A stretch of 64,000 nt of DNA, from contig OY776119.1 in NCBI GenBank assembly GCA_963675135.1, positions 69,309,727 to 69,373,726 on the forward strand, in the 5' to 3' direction. A model generated the notes under the pieces. It saw only the letters and a program-made list of their open reading frames with translations, was not told where the DNA came from and did not search any database. The translations under genes were made by a program, and so were the position numbers. Below are positions 11,465 to 23,155 of the stretch, one piece after another (within the stretch, counting starts at the first letter, position 1; every line of letters begins with the position of its first letter). The DNA comes from Galeopsis tetrahit. Taxonomy: Eukaryota; Streptophyta; Magnoliopsida; Lamiales; Lamiaceae.

Positions 11465-12957
11465 GATTTTAGTCAGTATCAGCTGAGGGGGAACTCATCT
11501 GATGTAGTGAAGAAATGCACACAAGCTCAAGAAGAGAAGAAGATCAAAATCAGAAGAGATGATCAGCCGAGGACTTATTAGCTGAGTAAGCCAAAGACAG
11601 CTGAGACTAAGTCGGCCTGACTAAACACACGAAGTCTACACAACTTGGGAACTAATCAGATGCCGAAGTCAAGATCAGAAGAGATGACCCCAAGATCAGC
11701 TAAGTAAAACAACTGAGTAAAGGGTCATCTGAATCATGCATTGTATAGTCAAATCAAAGATGGCGTGGACCAATTGGGAGACGACAGCAGACACCTAGAT
11801 TCTAACAAGGCACAAAGCTCAAGAAAATCTATGATGCATTGATTATTACTAGGCAACAGTAATAATCAATAACATCTACCTAGAGATTGTGATTCCCGAA
11901 ATAGTGGGTTTTGTTTGTTGCTTTCCAGCGGTATCATTCATAATCCCATCTATAAATACGAGTTCATTTCATATCTCACACATAGGCAAGTGTGATGCAA
12001 AAGCAGAGCAAAAAGAGCTTAAATGTTCATTAAATCAGAAGAGCTCGAGAACATCTTCATAGAAGAAATCCAGCAAGCATCTACACCCTCACCCCCAGTG
12101 AGTGAACTAATGATATCTAAGCCTGCATAGCCTCATACATCTCCTAAGCTTAGAAGAGAATTTCCCAATCCTAGCTCAAGGCTTAATCAAATTGTAAGGG
12201 AAATTCTCATACTTAGTCTATACTCGAATCCTCCTTCTATCCTAAACCCTTAGAAGCTAGGTTGATTTTCTCACACTAGGAACATCAAAGTCACCACTGT
12301 AAGAGTACTTGTTCCCCCGATTACAAGTAGATCCATATACACTAATGCGAGTGTATCTTGATCAAAAGTCTTCTCTTAGGACTATAAAGTAGCAATACAT
12401 CTTCTCTTGGGACGTTAAAGTTAGCAATGAATATAATATCACGAAATGAGTCGTGAGAGTGGATGTAGGACAAGTTGGTCCGAACCACTATAAATATGTG
12501 TGTTATTTACTACTTTAGCATGCATGTTTACATTCTGCATAACATAGTTTTCAAGAAGGTTTTTGTATCAGCTGATACTAAATCAGTTGATACGCTTTTA
12601 TTTGCTCGCTAGTCATGGAAAAGTAATGATTCTTAACGGGCTCGTCGTTCTGAGTCTGAAAATATATTATAGAAAAAAATCGGAGACCAGAGTCAAGAGT
12701 TCGGTCTGTTTTAAGATGTCATTTGTATCAGCTGATCATGCTTGAAATTATTTATAAAGGTTTTTTTTCATAATCAGTAGTATAATCTTTAAATGGACAC
12801 ACTACAATTCCGCACATTGCTCTAACAGCTGACCATGTAGTTCTAGACTCCTAGTGAATCAGCTGACCAAGTCATCTGATGAAGTTAGCCATTTTAATAT
12901 AATCTCCAAACAGTCGTCTGATTTATACCCCCTGGGTAGGGTCCGTAGGGACCATCA
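11465..12957 (+). repeat. Decayed, 5'-truncated copia LTR
   Basis: It shares the plan of the 20381-21878 LTR: many CAGCTGA motifs, a TATA-like CTATAAATACGAG near 11950, the block GAGAGTGGATGTAGGAC with CGAACCACTATAAATATG near 12450-12500, and a likely end GTAGGGACCATCA at 12957 in place of GGGACCAACA. The canonical TGTTGG start is missing and no target duplication is evident. Confidence 0.6.
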
Positions 12958-14047
12958 GTATTTTGTTGGAACTCCAGATTAACGAAGCAGTCATCTAACA
13001 ACATCATCTTTATAAACAAGCCATCATTTTGCCACCTGGATCAAGTCCAGCAAAAGTGTCGTGCAACTCGTCAACACAATCCCTCAATAATGATGGTGTA
13101 TACGGTGTGTACAGGGCCATAAGAAAGGAGGACGAATTCAACAATGAAGAGTCGTGTACACTTGTGTGCGCTCAATTTAATGGTGCAATTAAACCACACT
13201 TTTGACTTGATTTTAATTTGATGGGTTAAAAATTCAATTGGACTACTGTGATTATATCCAAAACATATACTTAAAATCCAATTGCATATATACGTCATCA
13301 AATTGCATACTAGAATTTATTAACAATGAAAGATAACACATTCTATGGGGTTGATTTAATGGACATACATATAATGGACATACTTATTTTGTTTGTTTAT
13401 AGTAACAAAGAATGGTGTATATAATATGTGCAACCAAGAAAAATAAATCCAATATAGACCATGGAATTCTCAAATATATGTCGTAAAGATTCTTCTATTA
13501 CTCTTTTTGCATATTCGTATGATTAACCACCATCGACACCGATCTGATGTTATACTAACCTAGAGAATCACCAGGCCTAAGAGAGATTTGTTCCATCATT
13601 CACTCAACAAATGCAAAACATTATAAGGATTCGACGACCTCTTCTGATATTAAGAGATTGACATCGGAACAAGTGACGGACTTGAAGAGGAGTGAAAATG
13701 GCCCATTCACTTTAAACTCAATTCAATAAGATTATTTTATCAACAAATAAAATAGGTTCGATCAGTTGACCCAGTAGTTCATACCTAATTACGAAATTAA
13801 AACTTGAAAGATAACATAAGTCGTAATAATACTTAATATATTTTTACGTAAAACTTAATAAGTACGTTTAACAAGGTTTGCCCAGTCAGTCACACGTCTG
13901 CCTCATCGTCAACAGAACCTGAAATGATTAAAGTAGCATCATGCTTCTCCCAGAGGAGAAGCCCAGTGGGGTAACATATAATATGCAAATACATTAAAAA
14001 GATTAATCGATATGTCAATCGAGTACACGCTAGGGCCCGTAGACCTG
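12958..14047. other. Non-coding stretch, nothing recognised
   Basis: Short ORFs such as 13071-13301 (minus) show no family resemblance. The sequence is of ordinary composition and may be old intergenic DNA or a diverged transposon. Confidence 0.4.
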
Positions 14048-14205
14048 GCTCATTTCATGCAGAACATGGTCCGAAGACTTGCCTATTTCACACATAGCAT
14101 AATCCGTGGACTTGCATATTTTACACAGAGCATAATCCGTAGACTTGCATATTTCACACAGAGCATAGTTCGTCAACTTGCTAATTCACACAGAGCATAA
14201 TTAGA
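14048..14205 (+). repeat. 33-bp tandem repeat, about 4.5 copies
   Basis: The unit is built on GACTTGCATATTTCACACAG followed by AGCATAATCCGTA. Because 33 is divisible by three, one frame stays open and reads an 11-residue repeat (RLAYFTQSIIR and variants RLAYFTHSIIR, GLAYFTQSIIR) within a 62-codon ORF at 14012-14200. No known protein is suggested; the open frame is probably a by-product of the period. Confidence 0.8.
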
Positions 14206-14313
14206 AGATCTTCCTGCTCATATCAATACATAAATTAATCTAACTAATGCAGATGTAAATAAATATTACCCACTTTTGTCGTTGGTGGTAGCGGGTTAGC
14301 CTCTTGGGGATCT

Positions 14314-15931
14314 TGTTGGTCCCAAAACGAGTATAGTGACAGTCAAGGGGGGGGGGGGGGGGAGGGGGTTGAATAGAATATCAGGTGTTAAAAACTTTTT
14401 TGTGCTTTTTGACCAGTTTAGACATACATAAGAGTTATATACTCAGTCATCTATATGCAACAAGAGTGTTCTGATCTGTAGAGAGTGTGTGTGATATAGC
14501 AGTTCAAGATAAAAGTCTTACTGATTGTTGAATTCAACTGATCAGTTTGGAAGCTATCTCAAGAGCTAAGAGTGCGGAAATGTGTAGCCCCTACGTGTTT
14601 AAACTCGTGGGTATTTTTATGAAAACCTTTGTAAAACTAATGACTTCAAAAACAATGTTATGAACAAGTATCAACTATGATGAATATGAATGATGAATAA
14701 GGAGTAAGCAGTAAAGAACACAGAAGTTTATAGTGGTTCGGATCTCAATATCCTACGTCCACTCTCTCTAATCAGATAGAGAAATTCAATAGCTTGATGC
14801 TTTATAGTCCCAAGAGAAGACTTTCGATCTAGAGCCTCAACTACTTTCTGAGGAACAGATTTGTTTGTTGGTGAGGTAACAAACAACCTTTACAATGGTA
14901 AATACCAATAAAAGAAAGTATATGTATAACCAACTGGTTCTAAGCTCTAAAGATGTGATTCTTTAAACTAGCTTATGATCGGAAACTTAGAGCACTTAAA
15001 GGTTAGATAACTTTGCAGGCTCTAAAGAACTCAAACACTTGGAATATTTCTCGAAGACTTTGGCTGTTTCAGCTTTAATTGTGTATGGAGTTCATGCTTG
15101 TAGAGTTTCCGGTACCTTATTCCAAAGAAAAGGTGTTGTATTTATAGAGTGATTTGTTCTCAGAAACTAGCCGTTGCAACAAATCTTTCTAAGTATGGTC
15201 GCCATCTTCATAGGAATGGTATTTGTAGATATTTTGGTACGACATTACCTTAAAAGGCAAGGTGCATTAAATGCTCTGTACCTCTTCTGCAGATCTCTTG
15301 TACGACCTACTGGGCTGTCAACTTCATAGCATCGTGTTGATGTTTCATTGGTTCACATCAGCTTGCTAGTTGAGAGCTGTCTTGTCTTCTTGTTAGAGCA
15401 ATTCAGAAGTTAATCCGACATTCTCTTTGTCTTCTGTTTTGCATGCCTTTATCATCTGACTTAGTTATTCATAAATGAACTAAAACTTGTGAAGGTGTTT
15501 TATTCATAAATGCTAAGTGCTCTTCGACTTGAATGCTCTTCAAGGCTTGTTCTGAAAAGATATAGGAGAGTTCATATCTGTTGTGTTGTCTTCTGAACTT
15601 CGATTGTAGATTATCATATAGAAGACCTAGTTTACAAGGTATACAACAACCTTTAGATCTGAGTCTACTAATGAACTTTTGGGTCTTCTAGTCTTCTGTT
15701 TTCTTCTAAATAAACTTCAGATGAGCATACAGATGAGTAGTCAGCTGACAAATACACTGTTGACTCTGGACTAGAATTATAAACACTTTCATTACTTCTA
15801 AGCTTAGTAGTACAGCTTAGGGACCTTACTTCTAATTCAATCTAACTTGTACTCTACTGATCTGATTTTTGGCCATCAAAACTAAAGCTATCTATTACAT
15901 TCAGATTAGGGGCTTGGATGAATATCCAACA
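14314..15931 (-). repeat. E2 3' LTR
   Basis: It starts TGTTGGTCCC (plus) and ends GAATATCCAACA, immediately before the polypurine tract. A 16-G run lies at 14347-14362 where related LTRs have GAGGGGAGGGG. A TATA-like CTATAAATACAAC (minus) lies near 15135-15147. The left flank is GATCT; no matching pentamer could be assigned because the other LTR is absent. Confidence 0.85.
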
Positions 15932-15945
15932 ATTTCCCCCTTTTT
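15932..15945 (-). promoter_or_regulatory. E2 polypurine tract
   Basis: Minus reads AAAAAGGGGGAAAT directly against the LTR start TGTTGG. This is the RNase H-resistant primer for plus-strand DNA. The tract and the next 20 bases (GATGAAGCCAAAACTA on plus) are nearly identical in E3 at 27586-27615. Confidence 0.85.
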
Positions 15946-16149
15946 GATGAAGCCAAAACTAACTAAGCTAAGTTATCAGATCAGTTAGTGAATTGTGAAG
16001 TTATAAAAAGGTTTAGATAATAAGATCAGATAGTAAAATGCAGATGGCTTCTAAGGAAAATAATGATTAGTTGTCTTGAAGCTGAAAAAGTAAATTCTTG
16101 TATTCATATGAGCAAAAAGGCAGTTTCAGATTACAAATACAAGGGAACT

Positions 16150-16534
16150 TTACTTCAGCACTTGATAAGGTCTTCCATAGATGCCAAAAGCTTGATAAAC
16201 TCTCTTACTGATCTCACGAACAAGGTCCTCATCTCTGACCTTGTCATCATAACATATTTCATCAATGAGGTTTTCTAGTTCCCTCATGTCCTTCTTGTTG
16301 TTGATGGTGGTAGGAAGATCCCAAGTTGGAAAATCTGGCAAGACAATGTTAATGTTCTTCTCAGCTGCTTCTTCCATAACAATGTTTAAGAATTCTTTGT
16401 CCTTCTCTTCTAGAAAACTTTTGAAGCAACCGAAAACTTCTTGGGTTGATTTATTGCATGCAGCTCAATGCTTCTCATTCTCAAGTCTTTTTCTTTTTGT
16501 AATTTTGTTCCTATACAAGATGATTGTTTTTTAG
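16150..16534 (-). pseudogene. E2 accessory ORF after pol (shares domain with E3)
   Basis: The longest open piece (16150-16377) starts MEEAAEKNINIVLPDFPTWD and ends at TAA. In the same frame upstream it extends through NKSTQEVFGCF and FLEEKDKEFLNIV to a TGA near 16475, then further to about 16533. It aligns without gaps to the C-terminal part of the E3 ORF: EVFGCFKSFLEEKDKEF against ELFVVFEKFMEAENNNL, and IVLPDFPTWDLP against ILCPDFPKWETP; later VYQAFGI matches VLEAFQV. At the TGA the E3 protein has DHW, consistent with a Trp-to-stop change. I do not recognise the family. It is not gag, protease, integrase, RT or RNase H. Some copia clades carry env-like or other extra ORFs here, but no signal peptide or membrane segment is seen. 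Confidence 0.7.
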
Positions 16535-16625
16535 TTAGAGATGAGATAATTTGATGGCTAAGTGCCGTTATTTATACTAGAAGAAGTAAGATTCTTGACA
16601 AGTAAATGTTAAAACTAAACTCTTA

Positions 16626-17058
16626 GGGTATGTTTACTTTTGGTTTTAAAAACCAGGTTTTGGATTTCAAGATCCAAAACCCATTTTATTTCGGGATTTA
16701 AAAACCGGTTTTCAAAATCCATTCAAAACCACCCTTATCAAACATATTGATTTGACATAAAGTTATATCTATATAATATTACTCCAATCATTATATTTTT
16801 TCTCAACAATAATATAATAATACAATAATATAATACATTTAATCATTACACACTTAACTAATCATTATAATCTCACCAAACAATAATATAATAATACAAA
16901 CTCATTCAATCTTACAACTTGATTTGACATAAAGTTAAATCTCCCACTATTCCAAAACCCAAAAGAAACACTCATATTACTATTTATCGGGATTTCAAAA
17001 ACTAGGATTTCAAAAACCCGGTTTTTAAAACCACCCAAAGCCCAAAGTAAACACCCCC
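16626..17058. mobile_element. Tourist-like MITE inside E2
   Basis: It is flanked by TTA at 16623-16625 and 17059-17061. Terminal inverted repeats begin GGGTATGTTTACTTT on the left and GGGGGTGTTTACTTT on the right strand, and continue with shared GGTTTTAAAAACC. The 3-bp TTA duplication and GGG terminus fit the PIF/Harbinger (Tourist) class. There is no ORF. It lies between the RNase H end and the accessory ORF, so it inserted after E2. Confidence 0.85.
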
Positions 17059-17559
17059 TTAGCCTCTAAAAAGAGTTTTTGGAAAACAGAGGTTTTCTTG
17101 GAACTCTAAAGATTCTTTTAAGCGATGTGTGGTTACAATGACATTCAATATTCAAAATTACTTTTCAAAATTGATCTAAGGGTCCAGATTGATCGTAATC
17201 TTGGAAATTACTATTTGGACTTCAGACCAGCATTAAACTATCATAAATGGATTTCAATTCCGAATCCTATGTATATTAAAAATATTTAATGTAAACGTGT
17301 AAATTAAAATAAGCAAGAATCAAGCAAAATAATGACAAATAATCTGAGTGTCTTAATATAAGGATTTTGAATCCTAATCATATGAAATAATGTAATATAA
17401 ACAAATATGAATTAAAATAATGCAAGTAATATGAGTGTTCTGAATAAGGATTTTTAAAGAATCATGGATTCCCCCTTGAATTAAGAACTCTCAGGTTCCC
17501 TCAGCTTTACTAGCTTTCCTCACAGGGAAGAGACTTACCTGGATGAAGAGTGTGTCTAT

Positions 17560-20070
17560 TCAACTCATTTGTAAGGATAGTCTGCATTTGTTGTCTGGTT
17601 GGAGTTTTTCTATGATCAGCTGAGTTAAGGTTGACTTCTCAGCAGCAGGTTTTGAGATATCCAGCTCCAGCAAGCCTAGAGAGAAACATAGTTCTCTAAA
17701 CCTTGTCTCAGCCAAAGGCTTGGTGAGCATGTCTGCTTTTTGAATATCCGTGTGAATCTTTTCCATTCTGATGTCCTTCTTCTCTACGTGATCTCTAATG
17801 AAGTGATGTCTGACATGAACATGCTTGCATCTTGTGTGAAGGACAGGATTCTGAGTAATGGCTATTGCACTATTACTATCACAATAGATTGGAACTTCTC
17901 TTGTTTTGATGTTATAATCCAACAATTGCTGACTTAACCATAACAGCTGACTACAACAACTACCAACAGCCATGTATTCGGCTTCAGTAGTGGAGGTAGC
18001 AATTGAGGTTTGTCTCTTGGAGAACCAAGATATCAACTTGTTTCCTAGAAACTGACATGTGCCGGAAGTAGATTTCCTATCTATTCTGCACCCTGCGAAG
18101 TCAGAGTTTGAATAGCCACTCAGTTCTAAACCGTCTACGGATGGATACCACAAGCCCATATTCACTATACCCTTCAAATACGTTAGGATTCTCTTTGTTG
18201 CGTCTCGATGACTAACCTTTGGGTTGGATTGAAATCTAGCACAAACTCCTACAACAAAAGTTATATCTGGTTTGCTGGCTGTCAGATATAGAAGAGATCC
18301 TATCAGGGCTCTATACTTGGTTTGGTCTACTGATTTTCTGTCCCCATCTAGATCCATCTTAAAGGAAGTCATCATTGGAATATTGCATACTTTACTTGTC
18401 TGAGCACCAAACTTGGTAATACGATTACTTATATACTTCGCCTGAGTGATGAATATCCCATCTGAACTTTGTTTCACTTGAAGGCCTAAGAAGTAGTTCA
18501 TTTCACCCATCATAGACATCTCAAATTTGTCTTGCATCAATTTTGAGAACTTGTCACATAGTTCCTGATTTGGTGAACAAAAAATGATATCATCTACATA
18601 AATCTGAACCAACAGGATATTATTTCCATCTTGAATTCTGAACAGAGTTCTGTCTATTATCCCCTTTGAGAATCCATTGTCAACTAAGAATTGAGACAGT
18701 GTATCATACCAAGCTCTGGGAGTTTGTTTTAGTCCATATAGAGCTTTCTTAAGATGATATACTTGATTACTTTCTTCGAAGCCAGGAGGTTGTTCAACGT
18801 ATACTTCCTCCACAAGTACTCCGTTTAAGAAGGCACTCTTAACATCCATTTGATACACTTTGAATCTCATTTTAGAAGCATAAGCGAGAAATAATCTTAT
18901 GGATTCAAGGCGAGCTACAGGTGCAAAAGTTTCATCATAATCGATCCCTTCTGATTGTGAGTAACCCTTTGTGACAAGCCTACCCTTGTTTCTTGTTATA
19001 GCACCATTCTCGTCTGTCTTGTTCTTCAATACCCATTTTGTGTCAATCACACTTTGATGTCTAGGACGATCCACATGTTCCCAAACATCATTCCTTGTGA
19101 ACTGATTGAGCTCTTCTTGCATGGCTGTAATCCAGTTTTTATCTTCAAGAGCTTCCTCGATTGTTGAGGGTTCTTTCAATGAAAGAAAACAACAATGACA
19201 AAATAGGGTCTCAGCAATGTGAGCTGATGGGTTAGCATTTGACTTTTGCCATCTAGTTTGGACACTGGAGCTTGGATCTCCTATAATTAGATCAGTTGAA
19301 TGATCTCTTGTCCAAATAAATTTTGGATAAGTACCATCAGGTGAGTTAAGATCCTCTTCTGATGTTGTGTCACTGGGATTTTGACATTGATGTGTCTCAA
19401 CAGGTTCAGCTGTGTTAACAACTTCTTCTGTATCAACTGTTTCAGCTGTTCCCCCTACTTGAGTAGGTTCAGCATCTGCTCTAGGAGCTTCATTTACTGT
19501 ATTTATCTGGGATCTCGTGGTGGGTCTTCTTGGTTTGAATTGATCTTCATCACTATCGTCGTCCTCTGAGAAAGGAATGGTGAATTTGACGAATCCTTTG
19601 TCATCTGGTCCCTTCTTTTTCAGATTTAAACTTTGAAACTTTTGAGTTAGGAGATCCACTTTATCAGTTGTTCTTACAGGAGTAGTTTCATCAAATACAA
19701 CATGAGGTGTTTCTTCCACTATAAGGGTCTTCTTGTTAAAGACTCTGAATGCTTTTCTAACTTGGGAATATCCTAAAAATATCCCCTTGTCTGTTTTAGC
19801 ATCAAAAGCCTTTAGTTGGGTGTTCTCGTTATTGTGGATGAAACATTTGCAACCAAAGATATGAAAATAAGATACTCTAGGTTTTCTTTCTTTCCAAATC
19901 TCATAGGGAGTCTTACCACGTTTTTTATAGATGAGACATCTGTTCTGAGTGTGACAAGCTGTATATATAGCTTCTGCCCAGAATTTCTTGGGTATATCGA
20001 ATTCAGCTAGCATTGTTCGAGCGGCTTCTTTGAGAGTTCTGTTTCTCCTCTCAACCACTCCATTTTATTG
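17560..20070 (-). pseudogene. E2 pol: integrase C-terminus, reverse transcriptase, RNase H
   Basis: This is the longest open frame in the window, about 832 codons. It opens with VERRNRTLKEAARTML, the end of the integrase core, then has KPRVSYFHIFGCKCF and an acidic linker. The RT follows with KWVLKNKTDENG, DETFAPVARLESIRL, QMDVKSAFLNG, LYGLKQTPRAWYD and the catalytic YVDDIIF. RNase H has GYSNSDFAGC, TTEAEYMA and YCDSNSAIAITQNPV, and the ORF ends after ADMLTKPL. All core RT and RNase H signatures look undamaged. The defect is upstream: a TAA replaces a codon just before NGVVERR at about 20070, and the integrase core is disrupted, so no complete polyprotein can be made. The good state of this half suggests fairly recent activity. 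Confidence 0.92.
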
Positions 20071-20380
20071 AGGTGTATGAGCTGAACTTGTTTCATGCTG
20101 AATACCATTGTCAGTGCAATAAGTGGTAATAGAAGAGTTGAGTTATCACTTCTGATTTTGACGATCGTTGATCGTTTCTGGTTTTGAATCTTCTTCATTA
20201 GCTCTGGAAGTTTGGTCCATGTGTAGTTGGAGAAATCATCTACCACCACAAGAGTATACTTTCTGCCGCTAAAAGTAGCAGGTGAGATCGGTCCAAACAA
20301 ATCCATGTGAAGAAGTTCAAGAACTCTGCTGGTGGATGATACAGTTTTGCTTTTCATTGGCACTTTCGTCTGTTTGCCCT
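20071..20380 (-). pseudogene. E2 integrase core fragment left of the solo LTR
   Basis: Reading minus from the LTR boundary: GKQTKV, ELLHMDLFGPISPATFSG, VVVDDFSNYTW, then a jump to LPELMKKIQNQK and KIRSDN. Codons between the NYTW segment and the helix LPELMKK look deleted. After KIRSDN the frame shifts before rejoining the RT frame. It is the zinc-finger exit and catalytic start of the DDE integrase, broken by deletion and frameshift. Confidence 0.8.
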
Positions 20381-21878
20381 TGTTGGGATATAAATTCACC
20401 ACTAATCCCCATCATGTAATAAGATAGTTTTGATGGCCAAAACACTTATAGTTTATAAAATACATGTAATAGGATCAGCTGATATCTGTATAGATCAGCT
20501 CAGCTTTATTCTAGTCTTGTGTAATCAGCTGTATGTATCTCAGCTGATAAGCACAACCCAAGCCTACATGCGTAATCTCAAGAAATGAAGAGTAGAAGAC
20601 ATGAAGACTAGAAGATCCTTGAAGATCAGATAGGTAAGGTGCTTGTATACCTACTTAACTGATGAAGTCCAAGTCCAAGATGGCAAAAGTGTACATGAGT
20701 ATTTTCTCCAGATCAGAAGAGTAATACTCATCTGATATCAGAAGACAGAAGATATTAGGCCAGACGAGTTAATCAGACAACTAGAAGAGAAGATCAGTAG
20801 ACTAGTAGCTCGTCAAGGACTCGGCTGATTCCAAAGTCATCTTATGAAATTCAAAAGAAGACCTACCATACATAGAAGATTGACAAAGATCCCAGAACTG
20901 AAGCAATCAAGATCAAATCTGCTGGAATCAAGGAATCAATCAACAAACAAGGAAAGATTGCCAACGGCTAGTCAACTCCAACGACTAGTTACATCAATCC
21001 TCCTTATAAATATAAGAAGATGAGGAAGAACAAGACACGGAAATATCAAGCAAGAATTCTGAAGCTATACTCAAGCAAGCAAACCAAAAAGCATCACATT
21101 CAAAGAATTCTCAAGAGCCCAGAAAAGCATTAGAATACTTTCAGCTCTTAAGTTATTTCCTCATCCAACAAAAGAACCTGAATCCAAATCTACATTGTAA
21201 ATTCTTTGATTTATGCATAGTGGTTAAGCATTCTATGAGCTTGAACCATTAGTTGGATACCTTCATAAACCCAAAACCCCCCACTTAAAGGTTTAGTTTT
21301 TGAACCCCTGTAAGAGTGCAAGTGCTCATCAATCACTTGTGGAGACCGTAGTAGTTTGGAACTGCTTAGATCTCAAAGTCCTTCTCTTGGGACTATAAAG
21401 GACAAGCCCTTGTAATTTTCGGGAAATTAAGGGATTAACATCACGTTTGTAACATGAGAGTGGACGTAGGACCTGCAATCCGAACCACTATAAATCTACG
21501 GTGTTATTTATATTCTGCACTTTATTTTTCAGCTCATTCATATATATTTTATCATAGTGCATATTGTGTTTTTGAAATATCTTTGCAAACAAGGCCACAC
21601 TTCTTTCAAACCAGCATCAACTCAGTATTTCATTAATAACACCTAATTGAGGTTTTAAAAAGAACACTCGAACGACTCTAAATTAAAAGGCCTACACACT
21701 TCCGCATATAAAAACACTCTATCAGATTACTATAGTCTTCTGGACTAGCTGACTTGTAGTCCAGCTGACATAGCAAATCAGAAGAGTTCATAACTCCTTA
21801 AATCGAAATTTTTTTAAAGTCTATTCACCCCTCCCCTCTAGACTTTAATCCCATTCACTACTCGTTCAGGGACCAACA
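20381..21878 (+). mobile_element. Solo LTR of the E1 family, inserted into E2
   Basis: It starts TGTTGGGATATAAATTC and ends TTCAGGGACCAACA, with GCCCT before and GCCAT after (a five-base duplication with one mismatch). It is plus-oriented, opposite to its host. Read in reverse, its end matches E1's LTR (TGTTGGTCCCTGAACGAGTA, then AAAGTCTAGAGGGGAGGGG). A TATA-like TTATAAATATAAG sits near 21003. Host codons for CDAC lie on one side and GKQTKV on the other, so the insertion split the pre-integrase zinc-binding segment. A solo LTR implies insertion of a full element and later LTR-LTR recombination. Confidence 0.92.
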
Positions 21879-22445
21879 GCCATTCTAACATGCATCACAC
21901 ACCTGTAGATCTTTACTGAAGACTTCATTAGGTAAGCCAATTACTAGTGAGTTTCTTGCTATAGTGTTTAGAGTTTTAAAGTTCAGATGACCTAGCCTTT
22001 TGTGCCACAACCAACTTACTTCTTTAGAACTCTTCGCAACTAAGCAAGTATCACTAGGACAACTTTTCCAATCAGCTACATAAATGGTTCCAATTCTATT
22101 TCCAGAGAGAAGTACGTTTTTACTAATTTTGTCTACTACTTTACAGCCAGTAAATGAAAATTCAACATTATACCCTCTATCACAGAATTGAAAAACATAA
22201 AGGAAATTGTGCATTAGTCCGTCAACATAAGATACATCTTTTACCGAAATGTCGCCATTGACTAAGGTTCCAATTCCCCTGGTTTTAGCCACAAAATTAT
22301 CACCAAAGACTACTCGTGGACCTTTCTTATCTTTGAGGTCTGAAAGGATGTGTTTTGAGCCTGTCATGTGACGTGAAGCGCCTGAATCTATATACCAGAT
22401 TTCAGCTTCCGATCCTCCTTTATTCTTTAGATCCACGCGACCCTA
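21879..22445 (-). pseudogene. E2 protease and pre-integrase segment, right of the solo LTR
   Basis: The protease motif WYIDSGASRHMTG is followed by GPRVVFGDN and VKDVSYVDGL. The pre-integrase part follows, with LWHKRLGHLNFKTLNT and its closing VCDAC at about 21886. The cysteine pair is the end of the HHCC zinc site, and the next codons lie beyond the solo LTR. The protease catalytic Asp in DSG is present. An in-frame stop follows CDAC at the insertion edge. Confidence 0.85.
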
Positions 22446-22453
22446 CAACCGAA

Positions 22454-23155
22454 TCATTGCTTAGGTACCCATTTTGTTTTGAGTCCTTGGGTGTTAGTAC
22501 TACCCTTGGGAACCCAGATGTACATTGCTCTTCTGTAGAGCTTAGAGCATGTTAGCTTGTTCCCTCGGGCATCACAATACCAAATTTTCTTAACTTTTTC
22601 AGAAGACTTGTGTTTCTTTATACGTTTAGGAGCTGTCTTCTGATTCATATTCAAATTAGGTGCATATGTTTTTAGTGATGGAAGCCAAACTCCATGTTTG
22701 TTGATTATATTATATGATTTGGGAGGTGGATAATCAACAAACACTTTATCAGCCTTTTGTTTCTGCATAGTTATTTTCAGCTGGGACTTCTGAACAGAGG
22801 GTCCAGGCTGATTACAACTTAGTTGTTGTTCTAGCACAATCTTCAGCAGTTGACTGTAAGTCTTCTGCCTTAGGCTGCAAAGCTTTTCCTTAGAATCCTT
22901 TGGTCTACCACCATGTCTGGTGATAAATAAATTCATCTTAGGATCAGCAACAACTGGAAACAGGGGCTTTGGATTTTGGATAACCTCAGACTCTTTAGGA
23001 TCTTTGGTTAGATCAATCACTTCAGTACTAGATTTGGAATCATCTATACTGTTAGCTGGAGAAGATTCTTATTCAAGAAATGGCTCAGGTTTGTCTACTG
23101 ACTTATTATTGACTTTACCTTTGTAGCCTATTCCTGTTTTTACCTTTAGACCACG
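22454..23155 (-). pseudogene. E2 gag-protease linker, truncated upstream
   Basis: A lysine-rich linker with NQPGPSVQKSQLK ends AMYIWVPKGSTNTQGLKTKW. It is related to E1's 6473-7252 segment and ends just before the protease, with a frame change between. Upstream, sequence related to E1's SSPADG segment (SSPANSIDD) runs to about 23150 with a stop. The N-terminal gag and the CCHC knuckle are not found, so the element is cut here. Confidence 0.75.

Larger units (their letters stand above)
14314..23155 (-). mobile_element. E2: copia retrotransposon with post-pol accessory ORF, 5' end missing
   Basis: On minus the order is gag-pol linker, protease, pre-integrase and integrase, RT/RNase H, a non-coding spacer, an accessory ORF, polypurine tract and 3' LTR. 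The 5' LTR, primer site and most of gag are not recognisable to the right of about 23155. Later events include a solo LTR at 20381-21878, a MITE at 16626-17058, an in-frame stop just before the long ORF, and lost integrase codons. The extra ORF after pol is the unusual part, and its relative fills E3. Confidence 0.85.

Noticed and set aside
17740..17937. Plus-strand ORFs inside 17560-20058 (also 19381-19569 and 19816-20010)
   Set aside because: Antisense shadows of the E2 RT/RNase H gene.
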